A stretch of DNA of 64,000 nucleotides. It comes from Telluribacter sp035998675. GTDB taxonomy: Bacteria > Bacteroidota > Bacteroidia > Cytophagales > Spirosomataceae. A program made the position numbers and the translations under genes. Position 1 is the first letter of the stretch. Each line of letters starts with the position of its first letter. Positions 51,054-59,707 of the stretch are shown here, piece by piece. The notes below the pieces were generated by a model. It had not been told where the DNA came from. It saw nothing but the letters and a program-made list of their open reading frames with translations, and ran no database searches. The DNA is taken from positions 62,001 through 126,000 of the forward strand of contig NZ_DASYHI010000002.1 of NCBI RefSeq assembly GCF_035998675.1, read 5' to 3'.

Positions 51054-51782
51054 CTATCGGGCGCGGAAACGGTAGTGCAGCTGCAGGGTAGTACCCCCCG
51101 ATGTGACAAGGTTGTAGCCATTCGTAATACCAAGGCCGGGATAGTAGGGAGTATACCCCTCGCCAAACAGGCGGTATTGAAAGTTAAGGCGGGTAACCCA
51201 GCGAAGCATCCAGCGGGACTGTGGGAAAAAGTCAAAAGCAAAGTAAGGCTCTATACCAACGCCCAGGTTATTAATGATGCGGTGCTCCGTATAGTCACCG
51301 TAGGTAGGGCCCGGGTAGCGGAGGTCAGTGCGGTACTGACAAAAGGTAGCGGTACCAAGTAGTCCGAAATGGGTTCGCTGCCGGTTGCCGGTTGCGCGTT
51401 CCCTGCCTGCTTTCAGATACCACCCATTAATCCGGTTGGCCTCTTCTGTGCCACTCGGGTAGCTAATCATTAAATGAGTATAGCCAAGCAGACCAACAAA
51501 GTGATAGTACGGGTCTATTTTTTTACGAAACGTGATTTCATAAATGCCCCGGTTACGTTGAGTACCTAAGTCATACGAAATAATAGGCGCTTTGTTACCC
51601 TGCATCCAGAAGGGGATATTCTTGAATACGTCAATACCTACCGAATACTGGCTTACGGCAGGAGCGGTTAAGGTACTTTTTGAGCTGGTGTCTACCTCAA
51701 TTACTTGCCCATAAACTTCTTGCCCAATCAGGAATTGTAGCAACAGCAGCGTCCACAGTTGTTTATGTACAAGTGTTTTCAT
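51054..51782 (-). CDS. Exported barrel-like protein coupled to a lipoprotein
   Basis: A 242-residue protein with a signal peptide (residues 1-26, ending VYGQ) and barrel-like strands (SVGIDVFKNIPFW, YEITFRKKIDPYYHFVGLLGY, YFAFDFFPQSRWML, LNFQYRLFGEG, and the C-terminal LQLHYRFRAR). No family recognised. The ATG overlaps the stop of the upstream lipoprotein gene by 4 bp (ATGA), so both are made together and may form an outer-membrane complex. Confidence 0.68.
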   Translation of the reverse strand: MKTLVHKQLWTLLLLQFLIGQEVYGQVIEVDTSSKSTLTAPAVSQYSVGIDVFKNIPFWMQGNKAPIISYDLGTQRNRGIYEITFRKKIDPYYHFVGLLGYTHLMISYPSGTEEANRINGWYLKAGRERATGNRQRTHFGLLGTATFCQYRTDLRYPGPTYGDYTEHRIINNLGVGIEPYFAFDFFPQSRWMLRWVTRLNFQYRLFGEGYTPYYPGLGITNGYNLVTSGGTTLQLHYRFRAR

Positions 51783-52249
51783 CTGTTGTTCTGAATTCGG
51801 ATAGATATGCCTCTCGGACCGTAATGCTTGGGTTCCTGTGCTCCCAGGTACGAATAATATTCTACCTCGACCATCGGAAAGGTACTCCGGTAGTAAGGGC
51901 CCCGCTCCGGAGCTTTAATGTCATTATAGTACCCGCACCTTTTGCTTGTATCAAATACCCTTTTATAGTAAAGCGTGAGAGTATCTACTTTATCTTTTGA
52001 ATAGAAAAGAAAGGTAGTGCTATCCTGAAGCAGGGAAATGGGAATTTTATTATAGTAACTGAATGGTGACGGGGTATCCCGGTTAAATATCGAGTCAGAC
52101 CTGGCACCTAATGCACTTACTCGCACTAATTGATTTCTTGGTGATAGGCTTATGTCAACAAGAGGCTCGCCCATAGGGCCGCAGTCGTAGCAACTAAGGG
52201 TGGTGCCAGTAATGAGGAGAAAAAGCAGGAGCCGTAAGTGTTTATTCAT
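51779..52249 (-). CDS. Putative lipoprotein coupled to a barrel-like protein
   Basis: A 156-residue product from the ATG at 52249, where a lipoprotein signal begins (NKHLRLLLFLLITGTTLSC); the lipidation cysteine would be in TLSCYDCG. The longer frame to 52363 adds an unlikely 38-residue extension. The mature part contains no named domain; notable are PLVDISLSPRN and the aromatic-rich PMVEVEYYSYLG. Its stop overlaps the next gene's start by 4 bp. Confidence 0.62.
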   Translation of the reverse strand: MNKHLRLLLFLLITGTTLSCYDCGPMGEPLVDISLSPRNQLVRVSALGARSDSIFNRDTPSPFSYYNKIPISLLQDSTTFLFYSKDKVDTLTLYYKRVFDTSKRCGYYNDIKAPERGPYYRSTFPMVEVEYYSYLGAQEPKHYGPRGISIRIQNNR

Positions 52250-52417
52250 GGAGGTAGTAAGTAATGGAGTAGGTGTGGACAGTAAATAATGTAATTCAAT
52301 ATAATGCTTCCTCTGCCTCTTTTCAGTACCAAATCTACTACAAGGTTTAATTATATGCAACACAGTTGCAGGTGATTAATAAAAACCTGGAATTTTTAAA
52401 TAAAACTAACAGCCCGC

Positions 52418-52768
52418 CTACTGCTTATCCTTGATCGTACGGCCCAGCAAGGCACCCATAAACGCGCCGGTCAGGGTAGGGAATACCGCCAGCAGCGCCG
52501 CAAAGCGGGCTACTTCCGGCTGGGCGGGTACCAGCAGGCTGCTATTGCTGAACAGCGAATAGGTAACCAGGATGGTAAGCGTCTGGAGCAGGGCCAGCAG
52601 CCAGCCTTTACGGGGCTGTAGCCAACCCAGCCCCAGGCTCAGCACAACATTGATTAAGAAGGGAATATGGACCGTCTGGCTCTTAAAGCCGATCATGGCG
52701 ATGAGGCCACCGCTTATGACCGCAACCGGCAGCTGGCGTACAAGGTTAGGGGTAAAAAATTGTTTCAT
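52418..52768 (-). CDS. Hypothetical four-helix membrane protein
   Basis: A 116-residue integral membrane protein with four likely helices (PVAVISGGLIAMIGF, IPFLINVVLSLGLGWL, LLALLQTLTILVTYSLF, FAALLAVFPTLTGAFMGALLG). No catalytic or transport motif and no family recognised. It is monocistronic, divergent from the exbB operon by 236 bp. Confidence 0.6.
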   Translation of the reverse strand: MKQFFTPNLVRQLPVAVISGGLIAMIGFKSQTVHIPFLINVVLSLGLGWLQPRKGWLLALLQTLTILVTYSLFSNSSLLVPAQPEVARFAALLAVFPTLTGAFMGALLGRTIKDKQ

Positions 52769-52894
52769 AACTGTGGCGAAAATAGGGTGGGGCTTAATTT
52801 GCAGAAAATAACCCTAATTTCAAAGTTGGGCGGCTTTTTGGGGCAGGTGCTGAGGAAAGAGCCGTTTAAATTCTTCCCGAAAAAGTAAATTCTC

Positions 52895-52902
52895 TATCTT
52901 TG
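52895..52902 (+). promoter_or_regulatory. Candidate -7 box for the exbB operon
   Basis: TATCTTTG fits TAnnTTTG; about 100 nt before the exbB ATG. A -33 element is not obvious. Confidence 0.35.
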
Positions 52903-53004
52903 ACCTTAGAACAATAAGAGCGGGTGTCTTCCGTTTATTGTCAGAAGTTGTTTAGCTTAGTCGATCTGTTTTTTTACTCTTACTAATTCACTTTTACTGT
53001 TCCT

Positions 53005-53685
53005 ATGATGCTTCTTCAAGCACTTACCGACACTACCACGACGGCACAGGCGGCCGGGCAAGGACTTTCTGTCATAGACCTTCTTATGAAAGGGGGCTGG
53101 GTTATGCTTCCTCTGGGTTTTCTGTTTTTGGGAACACTTTTTCTGATCATTGAGCGCTTCCTGGCGATCAACGCCAACGGCAAGATCGAGCAGGGATTTG
53201 TGGATAACGTAAAAGATTTTATTCAGCAGGGCAATCTTAAATCGGCTGAGTCGCTCTGCCGCAACCAGCATAATGCGGCTGGTCGTATACTGGAGCGGGC
53301 AACGGGCCGCATCGGGTACCCCATCAAAGATATTGAAACCACCATCGAAAACGCCAGCCAGATTGAGCTGCAGCGGATGGAGGGTAACCTGCCTTATCTG
53401 GGGGTGGTAGCCGGTATTGCGCCCATGCTGGGTTTTGTGGGTACTATCTCCGGTATTATCCGTATTTTCTACGATATATCCATCTCCAACGACTTCAACA
53501 TCAGTACCATCGCCGGTGGTATGTACGAAAAAATGATTACGTCCGGTACCGGTCTGATCATCGGTCTTATTGCCTACGCGGGCTACCACCTGCTGAACAT
53601 GAAGATCGACCGCTTCGCGCTGAAGCTACAGATGGCCGCTTCGGACTTCCTGGATGTACTACAGAAGCCGGTTGCCTCACGTTAA
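53005..53685 (+). CDS. exbB: ExbB/TolQ/MotA proton channel
   Basis: Inner-membrane proton channel subunit of 226 residues that powers TonB or Tol. Three transmembrane segments are visible: GGWVMLPLGFLFLGTLFLII, PYLGVVAGIAPMLGFVGTIS and MITSGTGLIIGLIAYAGYHLL, the latter two with the proton-path Thr residues. It begins with MM (either ATG possible). It is followed after 48 bp by an ExbD/TolR gene. No tonB or tol-pal gene adjoins, but five TonB-domain proteins are encoded elsewhere in the window and may be its partners. Confidence 0.92.
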   Translation: MMLLQALTDTTTTAQAAGQGLSVIDLLMKGGWVMLPLGFLFLGTLFLIIERFLAINANGKIEQGFVDNVKDFIQQGNLKSAESLCRNQHNAAGRILERATGRIGYPIKDIETTIENASQIELQRMEGNLPYLGVVAGIAPMLGFVGTISGIIRIFYDISISNDFNISTIAGGMYEKMITSGTGLIIGLIAYAGYHLLNMKIDRFALKLQMAASDFLDVLQKPVASR

Positions 53686-53733
53686 TAGTAGCAGGGTAAG
53701 GTATTAATAAGAGCTTACAAAATTTACTCATAA

Positions 53734-54126
53734 ATGAAAATACGTCGGAAGAGCCGGTTTGCCCCGGAAGTGTTTACGCACTCGCTCAACGATATTATGT
53801 TCTTCCTGCTGTTGTTCTTTTTGATCATCTCCACGATGGCCAATCCGAACGTCATTAAACTGATGCTGCCCAAGGCTGCGTCGTCGCAGCAGGTATACAA
53901 GAAGCAGATCACGCTGTCGGTTGATGGCGACAAAAATTATTTCATAGATAAAGACCCCGTACCTTTTGACCAGCTGGAAGCGCAGCTGCAGGGTATCTTT
54001 GCCAACGTAGAGGAGCCTACCGTGGTACTACGCGTGGACAAGACATTGGCTGTACAGGACCTGGTGGATGTACTCGAAGTAGGAGCCAAGCAAAATATTA
54101 AAATGGTAATGGCAACAGCCAGGTAA
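53734..54126 (+). CDS. exbD: ExbD/TolR biopolymer transport protein
   Basis: A 130-residue protein with one transmembrane segment near the N-terminus (LNDIMFFLLLFFLIISTM, holding the critical aspartate D in LNDIM) and a periplasmic peptidoglycan-binding domain. It pairs with ExbB to harness the proton-motive force for TonB-dependent transport. It is the second and last gene of the operon, ending before a degenerate REP palindrome and a terminator. Confidence 0.9.
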   Translation: MKIRRKSRFAPEVFTHSLNDIMFFLLLFFLIISTMANPNVIKLMLPKAASSQQVYKKQITLSVDGDKNYFIDKDPVPFDQLEAQLQGIFANVEEPTVVLRVDKTLAVQDLVDVLEVGAKQNIKMVMATAR

Positions 54127-54139
54127 ATCCATATATACC

Positions 54140-54172
54140 ACCCGTGCCACAGTTTAAAACAGTGGTACAGGT
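54140..54172. repeat. Degenerate REP-like palindrome, type B
   Basis: A 33-nt imperfect palindrome (ACCCGTGCCAC ... GTGGTACAGGT) related to the type B element at 15286 and 30884, with a few mismatches. It lies between exbD and its terminator. Confidence 0.55.
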
Positions 54173-54198
54173 ACTAGTACCGGAGAGGTAGTTAGTAG

Positions 54199-54228
54199 CC
54201 CCGTGCGTCTGGACGTGCGGGGTTTTTT
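54199..54228 (+). terminator. Terminator of exbB-exbD
   Basis: GC-rich hairpin, outer arms CCCCG (54199-54203) and CGGGG (54218-54222), inner pairs with two G-U, followed by TTTTTT. Confidence 0.8.
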
Positions 54229-54336
54229 GCTGCCTGAACTAATGGTAAATGCAGGAGTCCGGCGTCTTTACTAAAGACAGAAGCAGAGGCAATACTTTCC
54301 CACCCTGTTTCTTTTCCTGATTTTTGACCGATACAT

Positions 54337-55755
54337 ATGGACCAGCCACAGCACCCAGACAACAGCCTTAACCGCCGGGCCTTTATCAAAAACAGCGGGG
54401 CTATGGTGGCCCTGGGCATGGCTGGTTTTTCAATGGACACAAATCAAATGGTACCTGATAAAAAAGCATTTGCCCCGATCCGCATCCGGAAGGTCGATTC
54501 CAATTTTGAGCGCGAGCCGCTGAATCCGTACCGGTTCAAGGGCAGCGCCATTACCGAAAGCTGGCAGACGGTAGCCTTTCTGGAAGCTGAGTCAGGTACC
54601 AGCAAGATTGGCCTGTGTACGCAGGGGGTACTCTGGTCGGATTCCAGTGTATTTGCGGCGCATTCCGAAAACGCCGGCAACGCCCTCATGTACGCCATGA
54701 CCGAGCGGGCCCTGCAGATGATGAAGGGTACTTCGTTTACCGACCCCGTACAACTGCTCGACGACCTCCTGCCTGAGGTGCTGGCCTACGGCAAAGCCAT
54801 TACCCGGAACCCCAATCTGCGCAAAACCTTCGCTCTGAACGCCCTCGTGGCCGTTGATAACGCGGCCTGGCTGCTGTTCGCGCACGAAAATGGAATCACA
54901 AAATTCGACGACATGATTCCCGCCGCCTACCGGCCCGGCCTCTCGCACCGGCACAGCAAGGTAGCCAGTATACCGTCGTTCAGTGTGGGAACGGAAGTCA
55001 GTAAGCTGAAAGCGGCCGCCGACGAAGGGTACTTTATTATGAAGCTTAAGACGGGCGCGGCGGGTACGCAGCAGGAGATGCTCGAGAAGGATATTGCCTT
55101 CATGACGGCCCTGCATAAGGCCATCGGCCACTACGAAACGCCCTACACCAAAAGCGGCAAAATACCCTACTACTTCGACGCCAACGGACGCTACGAAAAG
55201 AAAGAAACGCTGCTGCGCTTCCTGGATCAGGCCAAAAAAATTGGTGCCTTTGACCAGATCGCGGTGATTGAAGAGCCTTTTGCCGAAGAAAACGAATCCT
55301 TTGTTGGTGATCTGGGGGTGCGGGTAGCCGCCGACGAAAGCGCCCATACCGTCGAGGATGCTGCTACCCGAATTGAGCAGGGCTACTCGGCCATCGCCGT
55401 CAAGGCTATTGCCAAAACCCTGAGTATGACCATGAAAATTGCCCAGTACGCCTACGAGAAAGGGGTTCCCTGCTTCTGCGCCGACCTGACCGTGAACCCC
55501 ATCCTGGTCGACTGGAATAAGAGTGTGGCCGCCCGGCTGGCGCCTTTCCCAAACATGGACATTGGTTTACAGGAAACGAACGGACATCAGTACTTTAAAA
55601 ACTGGAATCAGATGATGACCTACCACCCTATGGCTGGTGCCAGCTGGACCAAAACGGTGCAAGGCGTGTATCCGACCGGGAAAGATTTTTACGAAAAAAG
55701 CGCCGGTATCTTACAGACTTCTGACCACTATGAAAAGCTGGTGAATAGGGGGTGA
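54337..55755 (+). CDS. Tat-exported enolase-superfamily protein
   Basis: A 472-residue protein with a twin-arginine signal (NRRAFIKNSGAMVALGMAGF) and a mandelate-racemase/muconate-lactonizing-type barrel. Candidate catalytic residues are KLKTG (Lys), the metal ligands in YFDANGRYE (Asp), IEEPFAEE (Glu) and VAADESAH (Asp or Glu), and the second lysine in AIAVKAIAK. The overall pattern resembles dipeptide epimerases or related racemases, but the reaction cannot be fixed. Periplasmic export of an enolase-superfamily member is notable. The gene is followed by a candidate MITE. Confidence 0.82.
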   Translation: MDQPQHPDNSLNRRAFIKNSGAMVALGMAGFSMDTNQMVPDKKAFAPIRIRKVDSNFEREPLNPYRFKGSAITESWQTVAFLEAESGTSKIGLCTQGVLWSDSSVFAAHSENAGNALMYAMTERALQMMKGTSFTDPVQLLDDLLPEVLAYGKAITRNPNLRKTFALNALVAVDNAAWLLFAHENGITKFDDMIPAAYRPGLSHRHSKVASIPSFSVGTEVSKLKAAADEGYFIMKLKTGAAGTQQEMLEKDIAFMTALHKAIGHYETPYTKSGKIPYYFDANGRYEKKETLLRFLDQAKKIGAFDQIAVIEEPFAEENESFVGDLGVRVAADESAHTVEDAATRIEQGYSAIAVKAIAKTLSMTMKIAQYAYEKGVPCFCADLTVNPILVDWNKSVAARLAPFPNMDIGLQETNGHQYFKNWNQMMTYHPMAGASWTKTVQGVYPTGKDFYEKSAGILQTSDHYEKLVNRG

Positions 55756-55794
55756 GGGAGATAAGGAGAAAAGGTTGAAAGGAGGAAAGTAAAA

Positions 55795-55887
55795 TAACCA
55801 CAGAGTAGTTGGAGTTAGAGCGCTGAGCAAGAGGAGACTTTATCCCCTGTAAGGTTCAGAGTGCATACTCTCTTAACTCTGTGGTTA
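55795..55887. repeat. Candidate 93-bp MITE-like element
   Basis: Perfect 12-bp terminal inverted repeats, TAACCACAGAGT at 55795-55806 and ACTCTGTGGTTA at 55876-55887, bracket 69 bp in the convergent gap between the enolase-superfamily and TonB genes. No target-site duplication is obvious. Related AACCACAGAG sequences are widespread intergenic repeats. Confidence 0.5.
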
Positions 55888-55899
55888 AGCATTTTTAAA

Positions 55900-56301
55900 T
55901 CAGTTAAGGGCAAAATTAATTGGCATCTTGTAGTATACGGCTACTTTTTGTCCTTGGCGTTCACCGGGTATCCATTTGGGCATGGCTTTGATTACCCGCA
56001 CGGCTTCCTCATCCATACCGTAGCCAGCACTTTTTTCTATTACTATATCTCGGATTGTACCATCTTCCCCTACCACAAATGCCGTGACTACTTTACCCTG
56101 TATCCGTTTTCTGGATGCTTCCTCAGGATACCTTATAGTTTTACCCATGAAGGCGTACATAGCAGAAAATCCACCCGGAAACTCCGGTGATTTGTCTACC
56201 TCATTATATACTTTCTCCTCCGTCTGGGCGTAGGTGGCAGGGGTACCTGTCAGGGCAAAAAGTCCCACCATGGCAATCAGCAGCATTGTTAGCGTTTTCA
56301 T
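55900..56301 (-). CDS. Exported TonB C-terminal domain protein
   Basis: A 133-residue protein: signal peptide (residues 1-25, ending TYAQ) and one TonB C-terminal domain, with KSPEFPGGFSAMYAFMGK, RIQGKVVTAFVVGEDGTIRD and the late AMPKWIPGERQG motif. Without a transmembrane anchor it would be released to the periplasm, so it can act as a soluble or competing TonB-box binder rather than a classical transducer. It is the last gene of the seven-gene blaI operon and follows a paralogue by 37 bp. Confidence 0.88.
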   Translation of the reverse strand: MKTLTMLLIAMVGLFALTGTPATYAQTEEKVYNEVDKSPEFPGGFSAMYAFMGKTIRYPEEASRKRIQGKVVTAFVVGEDGTIRDIVIEKSAGYGMDEEAVRVIKAMPKWIPGERQGQKVAVYYKMPINFALN

Positions 56302-56338
56302 TGTTACTGGTTTTTGCGGGTAATTTATTTAAATTTTA

Positions 56339-56734
56339 TTAGAGTTGAAAGTGGACCGGCAGATGGTACTTTACATTCATGGGGCGGCCGCTTTGCTTGC
56401 CGGGTGTCCAGTCGGGCATCTGTGATACAACCCGAACGGCTTCTTCGTTAGCGCCATGACCAATTCCTTTCAGTACCCTGATGTCTCTGATTTTCCCTTC
56501 GGTAGTAATTACAAATTCGAGAAATACCCTGCCCTGTACTTTGGCTTTGGCGGCAGCTTCGGGGTACTTCACGTTCTGTTTGAGGTACCTTTTCAGGGCT
56601 TCAATACCGCCCGGAAATTCAGGTTGTACTTCCACTATCGTAAAAACCGTCGTGTCTGTTTGGGCGTAGGCAGCGGGTACGCCTGCCAGGTACCCAATAC
56701 CGGCTAGTGTGAGCAGTAGTATCAGCTTTTTCAT
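56339..56734 (-). CDS. Exported TonB C-terminal domain protein
   Basis: A 131-residue protein from the ATG at 56734, where the signal peptide begins (KKLILLLTLAGIGYLAG, ending YAQ); the frame to 56863 adds only non-conserved sequence. One TonB C-terminal domain: VEVQPEFPGGIEALKRYLK, KVQGRVFLEFVITTEGKIRD, MPDWTPGKQSGR. Nearly the same design as the next gene. Sixth in the operon. Confidence 0.88.
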   Translation of the reverse strand: MKKLILLLTLAGIGYLAGVPAAYAQTDTTVFTIVEVQPEFPGGIEALKRYLKQNVKYPEAAAKAKVQGRVFLEFVITTEGKIRDIRVLKGIGHGANEEAVRVVSQMPDWTPGKQSGRPMNVKYHLPVHFQL

Positions 56735-56769
56735 AGGGAGTCGGGGTTTAGTAGTGCTTAAAAACATGG

Positions 56770-57777
56770 CTACTCCTGCGAGAACTGCACAACCACCCGC
56801 CGGTTTTTTATGCGGTTTTGTTCGGTATCGTTGGGCGCGGCGGGTGAGTTGGCCCCCATCCAACTCAGGGAGAGTTGACGGGCCGGCACGCCCAGGCTCT
56901 TGAGATAATTCATCACCGTACGAGCGCGGTACTCTGAGAGCGTCCGGTTAAGTTCTTCGCGGCCGGCATCTTCTGTGTAGCCGGTGATTTGAGCCTTCTG
57001 CCCGGGCTGCTCGCGCAGGTAGCGCGCCATCGTATTTAGCCGCTCCCTGACTTCGGTACTCAAATCGTAGCTGCTCTGTCCAAAATACAGTATTTCTGAT
57101 CCATTGGGTTTCCAGGAAGAATTCGTAGGAGTTGAGGTACTGGTAGTAGAAATAGGTGCATTGATAGTTAACTCTTTGAACGTAAATCCTTTCGCTGTCG
57201 TCACCTCTTCGCGTAGGAGCTGTCGTCCATCTTTGGTAGACGCTGTAATGAGGTAGCTATCTGGTGCCACATTCCGTAGATGAAAAAAAGGTGCTAGTCT
57301 TCTAATCGGGCGTGAATCAAGTTCCGTAACAATGGCTTGGTTACTTGCTTTTACTACCTTCACCAGTACATCCAGGCTGTCCGGAAAGTTAAATCCCAGG
57401 TAAAGCCGGTTATCCAAGTGGACTGATTGTGAGTCTACCGAACTCATAGGTACCAAAATATTAAAGGGGACTTTGCCTTCGGCTCCACCACTAAAATGTA
57501 CCGGAAAAATAGCTGCTTGAAAGCCCTGCCGCTCAAATCGAAGGGAACGGGTTGAGTCGGGTACCTGAAGTACGAAAGTACCTATTTCATTACTCTCTCC
57601 AAGGAGCAGCTCTCCTTTACCAAACACGGCAAAGGCTTTTACCTGAAAGTCTTCGCCGGTGCCGGCATTATAGCAGCTCCCCTGTATACTGATTACGTTC
57701 CTGGCCTGAAAGGTTATGGGCTGCTTCAAACCAGAACCCATTAGAATAGCAGCTGCCCAAATTGCTAAAAACTTCAT
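56770..57777 (-). CDS. Exported protein with C-terminal OmpA-like domain
   Basis: A 335-residue exported protein. The first ~20 residues look like a signal peptide (FLAIWAAAILMGSG). The middle (about residues 25-215) is a beta-sandwich-like region with no named domain. The C-terminal ~115 residues form an OmpA/MotB peptidoglycan-binding domain: ILYFGQSSYDLSTEVRERLN, ITGYTEDAGREELN, LSEYRARTVMNYLKSLGV and NRIKNRRVVV, with the peptidoglycan-binding Asp/Arg pair. It is fifth in the blaI operon and may anchor the system to the cell wall. Confidence 0.85.
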   Translation of the reverse strand: MKFLAIWAAAILMGSGLKQPITFQARNVISIQGSCYNAGTGEDFQVKAFAVFGKGELLLGESNEIGTFVLQVPDSTRSLRFERQGFQAAIFPVHFSGGAEGKVPFNILVPMSSVDSQSVHLDNRLYLGFNFPDSLDVLVKVVKASNQAIVTELDSRPIRRLAPFFHLRNVAPDSYLITASTKDGRQLLREEVTTAKGFTFKELTINAPISTTSTSTPTNSSWKPNGSEILYFGQSSYDLSTEVRERLNTMARYLREQPGQKAQITGYTEDAGREELNRTLSEYRARTVMNYLKSLGVPARQLSLSWMGANSPAAPNDTEQNRIKNRRVVVQFSQE

Positions 57778-57826
57778 AGTGTAGAGAATTAGTAGTGCTC
57801 AATTATAATAGGCATGGGTACTTCTA

Positions 57827-59671
57827 TTAATCCTCTTTGAAATAACTTTTAAAATAACTTTGGGATTTATAAATAGTGGTACTGCTGCTTCTGGAGCTAT
57901 GGACCGGACTGAGGCCTATGGGTAGGTTATCCGGTAGCCGGGTTGGTAAAGCAAAATCCACCGCATCATCCAGCTTATAATTTAGAAATCCGGTAGCACT
58001 TCCCTGCCGCTTTTCTTTGTTTTCTTGTACTTCGTCTTCTTCAATAGTGAATTGAATGGGCAGCGTATACATGACCGGTACCGGCTGACCATTCTGTTTG
58101 GCGGGTTTCCAGGAAGGCATAGTCAGTACCACCCGCAGTGCCTCCTCGTCTATACCCGCACCGAGGCCTTTGGTTATTTTGGGCTGACGAATAGCTCCCC
58201 GTTCACTGACAATAAAACTAACCAGCACCTTTCCCTGCACCCGCTCGTCTTTAGCCTCGGAAGGGTACTTGATGTTCCGGGCCAGGTACTTGTACATTTC
58301 CTGTAGTCCACCCGGGAACTCCGGCATCTGCTCTACTACGGTAAATACCTTAGCATCGCCGTTTTGGGGAATGGTGGTATCGGCGGGGGACGCTTTTATC
58401 TGGGCCGTTGGGTAGGAGACAATTACAAGTTCATCCAGCTTCTGCTCCTGTCTTTTCAGGGCTACGCGCAGTACCTGATTTTTCTTCGTTACTTTCACCT
58501 GCTGGGTTTCGTAGCCTATGTAGCTAACCGCAAGCGAGCTGTTCAGCGGTACTTCTTTCAGCTCAAACTGCCCCGCCGGGCCAGTAGTAGTACCGGTCGT
58601 ACTTCCTACCGTCACCACAGTAGCACCCGGTAGCGGCTGGTTGGTTTGGGCGTTTAGCACGGTACCTTTTATGGTTGTTTTTTCTTCCTGCTCTGAAATA
58701 AGCGGGGGCGTATTTTCCAGGTTTGGTAGGGGGGTATCAGCAGGAGTTCCGGCTGAAATGCTTATTGGACTAGTACCTTCTTCAAGAGAGTTGGAGAGGC
58801 GCTCATGGGCCGCCGAGAGCATCAGTACCAGCCCCAGCAGGGGTAGTATGGTGAGGTACTTGCCCAGCGACCAGCGGGAATTACGGTTTTTATACAGCAT
58901 CTTGATACGATCTTTTAAAAGTGATGAATTGAAGAAATGATTGGTAAGTACCGCTACGGGTGTGTCCAGCGCGTAGGCCACCAGAAACTCGGCGTAGCGG
59001 TCGCGGTTGGGGGCTTGCTGGTCGGCCAGGTACTCGTGTACCTGCTGCAGCGATTGTTTATAGAGGATAAGTACCGGGTTGAACCAGAACAGCACGCGAA
59101 GTACCTCTACCAGCAGCACGTCCAGGCTGTGCCGTTGCTGTACATGGACCAGCTCGTGATTCAGGATGGTGTCGAAGTGGTGCTCGTAGTCGCTGCGGCT
59201 GATGACCACCCATTTCAGAAAAGAAAAGGAGCCGATCTGGAAAGAGCCTATTTGATTGGTATTGATAAGTACCAGTGTACAGCTGTCAAGCTCTATGCTT
59301 TCGCCCTGCCGGATAAAAGAAAAAAGGTTGCGCAGGTACCGGTACAACCGGATGCTCATGTAGAGTACTCCCAGCGCGTACACCGCCCACACCCACTGCG
59401 TCCAGTCCGGAAAGGAAGCAGTACTGGCGGCCCCTGCCTCCGGACTGATAACTACTGCCGGTACGGCGGCCACTACGTACACCGCCTGCGGCATGACGGG
59501 TGCCGCCTCAGGGTACTGCACCAGCGGCAACCCAAACGACACCAGCAGTGCCCCCAGCAGGTAGGCGCGGTTCCAGCGGAAAAAGGTATGCTGCCGCAGC
59601 AACAGCCAGTAGCAAGCATAGAGCAGGAGCCAGTACAGGCTTACTTCCCCGAGGTACATGAGCGCTTCCAT
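57827..59671 (-). CDS. M56 (BlaR1-type) peptidase fused to a TonB C-terminal domain, paralogue 1
   Basis: A 614-residue membrane protein. The N-terminal half is a BlaR1/MecR1-type zinc peptidase with three or four membrane helices, HELVH at 172-176 and the third ligand Glu in VHEYLADQ (E213). After a last helix (~275-287) the periplasmic part has a carboxypeptidase-regulatory-like beta-sandwich (~325-405, GTVLNAQTNQPLPGATVV) and a TonB C-terminal domain (~445-550, EQMPEFPGGLQEMYKYL). In BlaR1 this place is taken by a penicillin-binding sensor. It follows two paralogues; the M56 portions are far more alike than the linkers. Confidence 0.9.
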   Translation of the reverse strand: MEALMYLGEVSLYWLLLYACYWLLLRQHTFFRWNRAYLLGALLVSFGLPLVQYPEAAPVMPQAVYVVAAVPAVVISPEAGAASTASFPDWTQWVWAVYALGVLYMSIRLYRYLRNLFSFIRQGESIELDSCTLVLINTNQIGSFQIGSFSFLKWVVISRSDYEHHFDTILNHELVHVQQRHSLDVLLVEVLRVLFWFNPVLILYKQSLQQVHEYLADQQAPNRDRYAEFLVAYALDTPVAVLTNHFFNSSLLKDRIKMLYKNRNSRWSLGKYLTILPLLGLVLMLSAAHERLSNSLEEGTSPISISAGTPADTPLPNLENTPPLISEQEEKTTIKGTVLNAQTNQPLPGATVVTVGSTTGTTTGPAGQFELKEVPLNSSLAVSYIGYETQQVKVTKKNQVLRVALKRQEQKLDELVIVSYPTAQIKASPADTTIPQNGDAKVFTVVEQMPEFPGGLQEMYKYLARNIKYPSEAKDERVQGKVLVSFIVSERGAIRQPKITKGLGAGIDEEALRVVLTMPSWKPAKQNGQPVPVMYTLPIQFTIEEDEVQENKEKRQGSATGFLNYKLDDAVDFALPTRLPDNLPIGLSPVHSSRSSSTTIYKSQSYFKSYFKED

Positions 59672-59707
59672 GGTAGGTTGTTGTGGAGGAATGGAAATAG
59701 AATTTAG

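Noticed and set aside
54592..55347. A 251-codon open frame antisense to the enolase-superfamily gene.
   Set aside because: Shadow of a gene with a Tat signal and full set of catalytic residues on the other strand.
58937..59707. A 256-codon open frame antisense to M56-TonB paralogue 1.
   Set aside because: A similar frame recurs antisense to paralogues 2 and 3 only because the M56 DNA is conserved; no domain is visible.
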